From the NCBI RefSeq assembly GCF_001618865.1, contig NZ_CP015136.1:5119001-5183000 (forward strand): a stretch of 64,000 nucleotides of DNA, in the 5' to 3' direction. Each line of letters opens with the position of its first letter. Position 1 is the stretch's first letter. Below, one piece after another: positions 9,515-16,845 of the stretch. A model generated the notes under the pieces. That model made no database searches, was not told where the DNA came from, and saw only the letters and a program-made list of their open reading frames with translations. The position numbers and the translations under genes were made by a program. The DNA is from Luteitalea pratensis. Lineage in GTDB: Bacteria; Acidobacteriota; Vicinamibacteria; Vicinamibacterales; Vicinamibacteraceae.

Positions 9515-11045
9515 GGTACTCATTGCCAATCGCGGCGAGATCGCGGTTCGCATCGCCCGGGCATGCCGGGAGCGCGGACTGGGCGTGGTTGCCGTGTACG
9601 CGGGCCCCGATGCCGGACGGATGCACGTACTGGCGGCCGACGAGGCGGTGTGTCTCGATCCCGATGGACAGGAGGCGGATTCTGGCGCCGATGCACGTCC
9701 GGTCGCCGCCTACCTCTCGGTGGCAGGCGTGATCGATGCCGCGCGGCGCAGCGGCGCTGATGCCGTGCACCCTGGCTACGGCTTCCTGAGCGAACGGCCG
9801 GCGCTTGCCGCGGCCTGCGCCGATGCGGGCCTGACCTTCATCGGCCCACCTGCCGACGTGATCGCGCGGATGGGGTCCAAACTCGAGGCCCGGCGCCTGA
9901 TGGAATCGGCCGGCGTGCCCTGCGTGCCTGGCGCCCGCCCGGACGACCAGTCGATCGAGGCGCTGCGCGCGGCGGCCACCCAGGTCGGCGTGCCCCTGCT
10001 CGTCAAGGCGTCAGCGGGCGGCGGTGGCAAGGGTATGCGAGTCGTTGAACGGATCGAGGATCTCGACGAGGCCCTGGGCGCAGCCCGCCGCGAGGCCGAG
10101 AGCGCGTTCGGCGACGGCACGCTGTACATCGAGCGGCGCATCGGCCGGCCGAGACACATCGAAGTCCAGGTCATGGCCGACGCACACGGTGCCACGCTGC
10201 ATCTCGGCGAACGCGAGTGCTCGCTGCAGCGCCGACACCAGAAAGTGATCGAAGAGGCGCCGTCGCCGGTCGTGTCGCCGGCCCTGCGGGCGCGACTGGG
10301 CGCCGCGGCCGTCGCGGCGGCGCGCGCGGCGGGGTATCGCAGTGCGGGCACCGTGGAGTTCCTGCTCGACGGCGACGATGGCGAGGCGCCCTTCTACTTC
10401 CTCGAGATGAACACCCGGCTCCAGGTGGAGCATCCGATCACCGAACTGGTGACCGGACTGGACCTGGTGCAGTTGCAGCTCGACGTGGCCGACGGACTGC
10501 CGCTGGCGTTGTTGCAGCAATCGATTACCCCTCGCGGCCATGCTGTCGAGTGCCGGCTGTATGCGGAGGCGCCGTCGCAGGGATTCCTGCCGCAGTCCGG
10601 CACCATCCTGCGCTACATCGAGCCGCAGGGACCCGGTATTCGCGTGGACAGCGGCGTGCGTCAGGGTGACGTCATCACGCCCGACTTCGACCCACTGCTC
10701 GCCAAGCTGATCGTCCACGCCCCGACACGCGCTGGTGCGCTGGCGCGCGCACGCCAGGCCCTGCGCGACTTCGTCGTCCTGGGACTGCACACCAATGCCC
10801 CGTATCTCCTTCGCGTGCTGTCGCACGCCGACGTCGAGGCGGGCGCGATACACACCGGGTGGCTCGCGCAGGAGCACGAATCGTTGACCGCTCCTGCCGC
10901 CGAGGCGACACTGGCGGCGGCATCGGCCGTCGCGGCACGACATCGGCTCCTCCCGATCGATCAGCAACGCGATGGCGCGGCGGCGGCGACCGGCACGTCG
11001 TCACTCGCGACGCCGTGGCACACGCTCGGGGGCTGGCGTGGCTGA
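9507..11045 (+). CDS. liuD: methylcrotonyl-CoA carboxylase alpha subunit, biotin carboxylase part
   Basis: The 512-aa product contains a complete biotin carboxylase: ATP-grasp with the glycine loop KASAGGGGKGM (near residue 170), HLGERECSLQRRHQKVIEE, and the FLEMNTRLQVEHPITE active-site stretch (near residue 300). It ends with the sequence ATPWHTLGGWRG, which in full-length alpha subunits leads into the beta-subunit-contacting (BT) domain. The rest of the subunit is encoded by the next gene in another frame, overlapping by 8 nt. The GTG start overlaps the liuC stop by 8 nt. Confidence 0.9.
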   Translation: MRKVLIANRGEIAVRIARACRERGLGVVAVYAGPDAGRMHVLAADEAVCLDPDGQEADSGADARPVAAYLSVAGVIDAARRSGADAVHPGYGFLSERPALAAACADAGLTFIGPPADVIARMGSKLEARRLMESAGVPCVPGARPDDQSIEALRAAATQVGVPLLVKASAGGGGKGMRVVERIEDLDEALGAARREAESAFGDGTLYIERRIGRPRHIEVQVMADAHGATLHLGERECSLQRRHQKVIEEAPSPVVSPALRARLGAAAVAAARAAGYRSAGTVEFLLDGDDGEAPFYFLEMNTRLQVEHPITELVTGLDLVQLQLDVADGLPLALLQQSITPRGHAVECRLYAEAPSQGFLPQSGTILRYIEPQGPGIRVDSGVRQGDVITPDFDPLLAKLIVHAPTRAGALARARQALRDFVVLGLHTNAPYLLRVLSHADVEAGAIHTGWLAQEHESLTAPAAEATLAAASAVAARHRLLPIDQQRDGAAAATGTSSLATPWHTLGGWRG

Positions 11046-11451
11046 GTGGCAGGTGGACCGGCGTCCGGACGGCACGTGGCTGGTGACCGACGACAAGGGA
11101 ACGCGGCACGTGGCGCATGCCGTGACCGGCGCGGACGACGAGGTGTGGGTGCACGTCGACGGCGAAGTCATCGTCGTTGCCAGTGCGAGCGAGCAACGCA
11201 CGCGGCCGCACTCGCACGGCCACGCGACGCTGGACGCACCGATGCCGGCCCAGGTGACGGCCGTGCTCGTCGCACCTGGTGATGTGGTCGAGGCCGGCGC
11301 GACACTCGTGTTGCTGGAGGCGATGAAAATGGAACTGCCGCTCAAGTCGCCGTTCGCCGGCCGGATCGAGGCGGTGCACTGCGCAGTCGGCGACCGCGTG
11401 GCGCCAGGCAGGATCCTCGTCGACGTTGTGCCACGTGAGGAAACGCCGTGA
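11038..11451 (+). CDS. methylcrotonyl-CoA carboxylase alpha subunit, biotin carrier part
   Basis: The 137-aa product begins with a beta-rich stretch (about 1-60) resembling the end of a BT domain. A biotinyl domain follows with the biotinylation motif EAMKMELP (near residue 97). Carboxylase alpha subunits of this class are normally one chain of about 650-670 aa; here the chain is cut where the biotin carboxylase domain ends. The GTG at 11038 overlaps the preceding TGA by 8 nt, which favours coupled translation. A natural gene fission or a single frameshift would both explain it. Confidence 0.82.
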   Translation: MAEWQVDRRPDGTWLVTDDKGTRHVAHAVTGADDEVWVHVDGEVIVVASASEQRTRPHSHGHATLDAPMPAQVTAVLVAPGDVVEAGATLVLLEAMKMELPLKSPFAGRIEAVHCAVGDRVAPGRILVDVVPREETP

Positions 11452-12392
11452 GCATCGCCGTCGTGGAACTCGGACCGCGCGACGGCCTGCAGAACGAGCC
11501 CATCCCGGTCCCGGTCGCCGACCGCCTGGCATTCGTGCGTGCGTTGGCCGAATCGGGGCTGACGCGCATCGAGGCGGGCGCGTTCGTGCATCCAGCGCGC
11601 GTGCCGCAGATGGCCAGCAGTGACCAAGTGTGCGCCGCACTCGTGGCCGATACCGGACTCACCCGGCGTGGGGTGCGGATCTCCGCACTCGTCCCCAACG
11701 TGCGTGGACTCGACCGGGCCATCGCCGCAGGCGTGCGGGAAGTCGCGGTGTTCCCTGCCGCTTCCGAGACATTCAGCCGCCGCAACCTGAATCAATCGAT
11801 CGACGAGGCGCTGAAGGCCGCCGGCGAGGTCTGTGCGGTGGCGCTCGCCGCTGGCATGCGGGTGCGCGGGTACGTGTCCACCGCATTCGGGTGCCCCTAC
11901 GAGGGCAACGTCCCCGTGGCGCACGTCATCAGCGTCTGCGAGGCATTGCTCGCGCACGGCGTGTTCGAGCTCGCGATCAGCGACACCATCGGCGTCGCGC
12001 ATCCGGGCCAGGTCCGTGCGGTCCTGCGCGACATGCACACGTCGGTACCACTGGACCGCGTAGCGCTGCATTTCCACGACACCCGTGGCACGGCGCTCGC
12101 GAATGTCCTCGCGGCGCTCGATGAACAGATCACCACGTTCGATGCGTGCGCCGGCGGACTTGGCGGCTGTCCGTTCGCGCCGGGAGCGCTCGGCAACGTC
12201 GCCACCGAGGATCTGATCTACATGCTGCATGGCCTCGGACTGGCACGAGACATCGACCTCGACGCCGTCGTCGCCGCCTCATCACTCGTGGAGCCTGCAG
12301 TCGGGCATGCCCTCCCGTCACGCTACTACCGCGCTGCCCGCGCGCTGCGTGCGCGCGACACACTCCCCGGTGAGCCGCGAGACATTCAGTAG
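11448..12392 (+). CDS. liuE: hydroxymethylglutaryl-CoA lyase
   Basis: A 314-aa TIM-barrel lyase that splits HMG-CoA to acetyl-CoA and acetoacetate, the last liu step. It has the N-terminal VELGPRDGLQNE metal/substrate motif and the C-terminal signature GGLGGCPFAPGALGNVATED, including the catalytic Cys. The GTG start overlaps the preceding stop by 4 nt. With liuB, liuC and the split alpha subunit it completes 3-methylcrotonyl-CoA to acetoacetate. Confidence 0.93.
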   Translation: MSIAVVELGPRDGLQNEPIPVPVADRLAFVRALAESGLTRIEAGAFVHPARVPQMASSDQVCAALVADTGLTRRGVRISALVPNVRGLDRAIAAGVREVAVFPAASETFSRRNLNQSIDEALKAAGEVCAVALAAGMRVRGYVSTAFGCPYEGNVPVAHVISVCEALLAHGVFELAISDTIGVAHPGQVRAVLRDMHTSVPLDRVALHFHDTRGTALANVLAALDEQITTFDACAGGLGGCPFAPGALGNVATEDLIYMLHGLGLARDIDLDAVVAASSLVEPAVGHALPSRYYRAARALRARDTLPGEPRDIQ

Positions 12393-12400
12393 TTGACCTG

Positions 12401-12583
12401 ATGGAAATCGACACCAATTGCCCGTCGTGCGGTGAGCCGGTCACACTGGTCGTGGACGTGACCGCAGGCCGCCGGCAGATCTACGTCGAGGATTGCTGGG
12501 TGTGCTGCCGGCCGATGGAGGTGGTCGTCACCGTCCACTCGCGCGACGACGTCGAGGTCGGGGTCCGTTCGAACGACGAGTGA
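12401..12583 (+). CDS. CPXCG motif-containing cysteine-rich protein
   Basis: A 60-aa protein with CPSCGEPV near residue 7 and a second CWVCCRP pair near residue 32, the layout of the small CPXCG cysteine-rich family, probably zinc-binding. Function is unknown. It starts 9 nt after the HMG-CoA lyase stop and may be cotranscribed. Its 3' end overlaps the convergent SagB-type gene by 56 nt. Confidence 0.75.
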   Translation: MEIDTNCPSCGEPVTLVVDVTAGRRQIYVEDCWVCCRPMEVVVTVHSRDDVEVGVRSNDE

Positions 12584-13721
12584 CCCGGTCGGCGAGGGCC
12601 CGTCCGAGCTCCGTGATCTCGAGTGGTGGTGCCGGTTGCCCGGCGTGCGGTTGCCACGCCCCGGGCACGACGCGCCCCGCACCGACCACATACATCGCCG
12701 GCTGCATCCGGCCGTCGAGCCCGAGGTCGCCTTCGATGACCGTGTCCGCGAGTGCCGCGGTGCAGAACGGCGCGAGCCCGAGCGCGGTGGCGACCAGGCA
12801 GAACGTCTGCGCGAGGTGGCCGCACTCGATCAGCACGACACGGTACGCACGCGCGCTCCGGTAGCGCCACGCCACGCGCGCCAGTTCGGAGGACAGCACG
12901 ACGACGACCGCCGCGTCTTCGTAGCCGGGCTGTGCCGGCAACCACGACGTCACGGAGCCGGGCTCGGTGCGGTCGTCGAGCCTCGTGAGCGCATGCGGGC
13001 CCGGACGGTAGTGATAGAGCCCTGGCGCTACCTGGTCGACGCGCCGTACCCACACGTACGCCTCGAGGCTGTGGCGCGCACCGCCCGACGGCGAGGTCTT
13101 GAGCGCCAGGGGACCTTCGCCAGCGTGCGCCCACGCCTGCACGCCGAACGTGATGCCGAGCAAGGTGCCGAGGGCTTCGATTGGTATGGGACCGGGTGCA
13201 AAACGACGATGCGTACGGCGGTCGCGCAACGTGGCCCGAAGCGATGCGTCAGCGAGTCCTGGCGGGGGCAGCGCGATGTCGAACGTGCCGAGCGGTGGAA
13301 GTTCGGCAGGCGGCCGCGGGGTGCGACTGTCAGGCTCGGCGGAATCGCGACGGGCGAAGGTGACGTCACGCGTGGCCAGGTGAAACAGGTATGCCGCCGG
13401 TGACCACCCGTGCCATGGAGTGGCCTCGGGACGTCCATCGTCGACCGTGACCCGGTCGCCCTCGGTCTCGATCAGGCCGTGCGCCGAGAGTCCCTCGAGC
13501 ACGATATCGAGAACCGGCGGCGGCAGGTCGACGGTGCGCGCCAGCCGATCGACGTCGGTCCAGGCGCCGAGTTGATCGAGCACGTCCATGACCAGCGGCG
13601 AGGCCGGCACCCCGGAGGCCCGCCGGGGTGACTGCACGAGCCGGCCTTCTCCCTGCCACGTGCAGAACACGTGCGGCGCGCGCCGCACGCGGCGGCGCGC
13701 CTTGTCGGCCGCAGCGCTCAC
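12528..13721 (-). CDS. SagB/ThcOx family FMN-dependent oxidoreductase
   Basis: The 397-aa protein has an N-terminal winged-helix-like region (about 40-100) and a C-terminal nitroreductase-fold ThcOx domain (about 165-380). The SagB-type motif SPSGGARHSLEAYVWVRR is clear, as are GLYHYRPGPHAL and the C-terminal LGLAPFCTAALAD. Family members oxidise azolines to thiazoles or oxazoles in RiPP pathways, but lone copies of unknown substrate are common. No YcaO cyclodehydratase lies in the window. The GTG start is 4 nt after the stop of the 70-aa gene, which implies coupled translation. Confidence 0.87.
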   Translation of the reverse strand: MSAAADKARRRVRRAPHVFCTWQGEGRLVQSPRRASGVPASPLVMDVLDQLGAWTDVDRLARTVDLPPPVLDIVLEGLSAHGLIETEGDRVTVDDGRPEATPWHGWSPAAYLFHLATRDVTFARRDSAEPDSRTPRPPAELPPLGTFDIALPPPGLADASLRATLRDRRTHRRFAPGPIPIEALGTLLGITFGVQAWAHAGEGPLALKTSPSGGARHSLEAYVWVRRVDQVAPGLYHYRPGPHALTRLDDRTEPGSVTSWLPAQPGYEDAAVVVVLSSELARVAWRYRSARAYRVVLIECGHLAQTFCLVATALGLAPFCTAALADTVIEGDLGLDGRMQPAMYVVGAGRVVPGAWQPHAGQPAPPLEITELGRALADRVTRRSNGPRPRRRRASGR

Positions 13722-13725
13722 GGCC

Positions 13726-13938
13726 TCAGGAAGGGAACTCGTAGACCGTGTCGTTGGCGGCGCGACTGAAGCATTCCGACTGGAGCATCATCCTCGTCCC
13801 TTCGAGGGTGGCCTTGAGGGCTTTGGCGCGGTGCTGGTCCTTCGTGTCGGCAGGCTCGTCCGCAGCGTTGAGATCCTCGAGCAATTTTTCGATGGCCTCG
13901 ACGACGGGACGGAGCGACACCGTTGGCTTCTTCGGCAT
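13726..13938 (-). CDS. 70-aa protein of unknown function coupled to SagB-type gene
   Basis: The protein starts MPKKPTVSLRP, has a central charged helix and ends DTVYEFPS, with a single Cys near residue 55. I chose the ATG at 13938 because AAGGAG lies 8 nt before it; an upstream ATG at 13962 has no such site. I recognise no domain. Its position directly before an FMN oxidoreductase of RiPP type makes a substrate or partner role conceivable, but one Cys and few Ser/Thr near the C-terminus argue against a typical azole precursor. Confidence 0.65.
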   Translation of the reverse strand: MPKKPTVSLRPVVEAIEKLLEDLNAADEPADTKDQHRAKALKATLEGTRMMLQSECFSRAANDTVYEFPS

Positions 13939-14007
13939 GGAGCAATCTCCTTGAGGCCGCACGCGGCGGCGTTGACGTATTGGGGACCGCAGCCTGGGCG
14001 CGAGTGC

Positions 14008-16701
14008 TCAGGGCTTTTCGTAGGCGGCCAGCACCTGCGACCACCGGGGATCGGCACGCGCGGCAGCAAAGCGCGGGTCGACACGAAGATAGGCGGCGCG
14101 CGAGCTCTTGCCGCGGGCGGCCACTTCGAGCCATGGGAACACCTGGTCAGGCTGGTCGAGGGCGGCGTAGGCCGTCGCGAGGAAGAAGGCCAGGTTCGGC
14201 CGGTCGGCCTCGGTGGCGGCATCGTACTGCGCCCGCAGCTGCGCCAACTGCTTGGTGGCGTCCGCTTCGCGCCCGAGCCGGCCGAGTGCCGCGGCGATCT
14301 GCGCCTGTGCGAACGCGTCGCTACCGTTCCGGCGTGCCAGCAACTGGCGGCAGGCGGTGAGCGCTTCCTGGAACTTGCCGACGACTACGAAGACTCGGCA
14401 CTGTCCGACCAACGCCGACTCGTACGACGCGTCGACACCGCGCAATTGCTGGAACAGCTCCAGCGCCTCGTCGTCGCGCGCCGAGTAATGGAGGCTCATC
14501 GCGAGATAACCCTTGACGATCGTCGACAGTGGCGACGAGCGGAGGGCGTCGGTGAGGTGCTCGACCGATTCGGCGGTGCGGCCGCGGCCGGCCAGCAGCA
14601 TCGCGTAGCGAGAGCGCGCATAGACGTTGCTGCTGTCGCGTGCGAGCGCTTCGTGGAACTCGTTCTCGGCGCGGGCCCAGTCGTGCCCGTCTTCGGCGTA
14701 GAGGTCGGCCACGGCCGCTCGCGCGTCGGCGTTGTCGGCGTCGCGGGCCAGGGCGATCGAGGCCGCCGTGCGCGCGTACTCGAACGCGGTCGCGGGCGGC
14801 AGCGCGCCTAAGCGATATTGGGTCAGCAGGCACTGCGCCCACCGCGCGTAGCCGGCGGCAAAGGTCGGATCGGCATCGATGGAGGCCTTGAACGACTGGC
14901 ACGCCTGGGCGATGCCCTCGTTGCTCTCGGTGGCAATCTGCCGCAGCCCGCGCGCAAAGTGCTCGAGGGCCTCCCTGTTGCCGCGTGCGGCTGCCGCGTG
15001 CATCGTGCCGTGCAGCGCTTCGGGGTTCAGGCGGAGCGGCGTCGCCAATGCGCTCGCGAGCGCATCACCGAGCCCGTCGAGGGTGGCGACCGGCCCGATC
15101 GGCGGCAGCGTCACGGGCAAGGCACCGGCGACGAGGAGGCGAACGCTGGCGTGATAGCCGTCGGGCAACTGGCGCACGGGCAGCAATTCGATGAGCGCGT
15201 CGCTCTGCAGCGTGGCCATGATCGTCGCGCCACTCGCCGCCACATCATTGAGGGTGGCCACGGCATCGGGACTGGTGACACGCACCTCAGGTGAGGACCG
15301 CAACCGCGCGCCCAGGCTGCTGGCGACCGCGAAGGTGAGCGGATCGAAGGACGAGGCGGTGGCCATCACGGGCCTGATCGCCACCACTGGCGTGTTTGCG
15401 GTTGGGCGCATCGTCGGCGCGGCATCACGTGGCAGGAGCCATGCGAGCAATGCCACGAGGACGGCGCCGAGCGCGAACCCGACGCCGGCCACGTGCCACC
15501 AGCGGAACGCGCGAAACCAACGCGGCGCGGCCTCGGCCGGGGCGGGCAGATCCGGGGGTGTGGCCGCGAGCACCGCTGCCAGTGCGTCGCGATCGACGGT
15601 GATGGTGCTGTCCAGCCCGAGCGAACGCGCGAGGGCCTCCTGCAGCGCGCCCGCACTCGCATACCGACACGCAGGATCGGGGTTGGACGCCCGCTCCACG
15701 ACCCGGGCGAAGTCGTCGGCAAGGTCTGGCCTGGCGTCGTGCAGGCGGAAGCGCCGGCCTTCGCGGTGCGCCTGTCGCAGGTCGTCGAGCGATGTCGCGC
15801 TCACCGGGTACTGCCCCGTCACCAGATGGAACAGCAGCACGCCGAGGCTGTAGATGTCCGAGCGCACCGTGGCTTCCCCGCCACGCATCAGTTCCGGTGC
15901 GAGGTACAGCGGAGTTCCCGTCAATCGCCCGCTCGGAGTCGCCCCGGCCGCGTGCACGTACTGCCCCGCGCCGAAGTCCATGAGGACGAGGCGGCCACCC
16001 TCCTCGCGCATCACGTTCTGCGCCTTGATGTCGCGGTGGACGAGGCCGGCCTTGTGGACCGATGCCAGGGCGCGGCACAACTCCTGGCCGATCAGCGCGG
16101 CTTCGCGCGCCCCGAACGATCCGGTGGATCGCAGCAACTGCTCCAGCGTGCGTCCCCGGATGTACTCCATCCACAGCCCGATTCGCCCGTCCTGCTCCTC
16201 GACGCCGAAGACGGTGACGACATTGCGGTGTCGGACCCGTGCCAGGATGCGCCCCTCGTGCAGGATCTTGTCGGCGAGTTCGGCCGTCTGCCGGCCCTTG
16301 CGCAGGAGTTTCAGGGCGACGTCGCGGTCGAGGCGCGTGTCCCGGGCCCGGTACACGTTGCCGAACGACCCCTGCCCGATCTGTTCGATGAGTTCGAGGT
16401 GGCCCCAGCTATCGAGCGGCTGTTTCGAGGGCGGCGGCAGCACGCGCTCCTCGACCGTGGGGACATCGGTGTCGGTCAGGGCCGGTCCAATCCGGCCGAC
16501 GACGCGGCCACGAGAGGCAGCCAGTTCGGCCGGGTCAGACCGATGGAGTTCAGCGACGCCCGCCAGCACCCGGAGATCCTGCAACAGCTGCCGGTCCTCG
16601 TCGTCCACGACCGAGGCCTCGAGCTTTGTCCAGTCGATGTCGACCGTGCCGTCGGCGACGGAGGCGGCAAGTTCGAGCAGGCGGGTGCGTTGAGCGCTCA
16701 T
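14008..16701 (-). CDS. transmembrane Ser/Thr protein kinase with C-terminal TPR region
   Basis: An 897-aa Hanks-type kinase. The kinase domain (about 102-360) has the glycine loop IGQGSFGNVY (108-117), Lys131, the catalytic HRDIKAQN (222-229) and DFG (242-244), so it looks active. One membrane span (about 402-423) is followed by an extracytoplasmic region with helical TPR-like repeats (about 560-890). This arrangement is common in acidobacterial signalling proteins. The 70-aa and SagB-type genes follow on the same strand, 69 nt downstream, and might be cotranscribed. Confidence 0.9.
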   Translation of the reverse strand: MSAQRTRLLELAASVADGTVDIDWTKLEASVVDDEDRQLLQDLRVLAGVAELHRSDPAELAASRGRVVGRIGPALTDTDVPTVEERVLPPPSKQPLDSWGHLELIEQIGQGSFGNVYRARDTRLDRDVALKLLRKGRQTAELADKILHEGRILARVRHRNVVTVFGVEEQDGRIGLWMEYIRGRTLEQLLRSTGSFGAREAALIGQELCRALASVHKAGLVHRDIKAQNVMREEGGRLVLMDFGAGQYVHAAGATPSGRLTGTPLYLAPELMRGGEATVRSDIYSLGVLLFHLVTGQYPVSATSLDDLRQAHREGRRFRLHDARPDLADDFARVVERASNPDPACRYASAGALQEALARSLGLDSTITVDRDALAAVLAATPPDLPAPAEAAPRWFRAFRWWHVAGVGFALGAVLVALLAWLLPRDAAPTMRPTANTPVVAIRPVMATASSFDPLTFAVASSLGARLRSSPEVRVTSPDAVATLNDVAASGATIMATLQSDALIELLPVRQLPDGYHASVRLLVAGALPVTLPPIGPVATLDGLGDALASALATPLRLNPEALHGTMHAAAARGNREALEHFARGLRQIATESNEGIAQACQSFKASIDADPTFAAGYARWAQCLLTQYRLGALPPATAFEYARTAASIALARDADNADARAAVADLYAEDGHDWARAENEFHEALARDSSNVYARSRYAMLLAGRGRTAESVEHLTDALRSSPLSTIVKGYLAMSLHYSARDDEALELFQQLRGVDASYESALVGQCRVFVVVGKFQEALTACRQLLARRNGSDAFAQAQIAAALGRLGREADATKQLAQLRAQYDAATEADRPNLAFFLATAYAALDQPDQVFPWLEVAARGKSSRAAYLRVDPRFAAARADPRWSQVLAAYEKP

Positions 16702-16824
16702 CGTTAGTGACCGCCAGCATGACCCAACCGGCTCGTTGTCTGAAACGCTGAATGTCGCGGAATCGAACCTGTCGGCCAGCGACCGTGAAAGATTGACTTG
16801 ACTTTGAATTCTGATGGGTCCATT

Positions 16825-16840
16825 TTTTGATTAATCAAAA
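16825..16840. promoter_or_regulatory. 16-bp AT-rich palindrome, candidate operator
   Basis: TTTTGATTAATCAAAA is a perfect palindrome 5 nt before the ATG of the TonB receptor that heads the iron locus. It is strikingly AT-rich for this sequence. The arm spacing (TTGAT-2-ATCAA) does not fit the 4-nt FNR spacing. A DtxR-type regulator is encoded three genes downstream, so a metal-responsive operator is a reasonable inference. Confidence 0.5.
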
Positions 16841-16845
16841 TCTCG

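Noticed and set aside
12528-13938. Complete azole-RiPP gene cluster
   Set aside because: No YcaO cyclodehydratase, leader peptidase or exporter lies nearby, and the 70-aa protein has only one Cys.
16825-16840. FNR/CRP-type binding site
   Set aside because: The half-sites TTGAT and ATCAA are separated by 2 nt, not the 4 nt needed for FNR.
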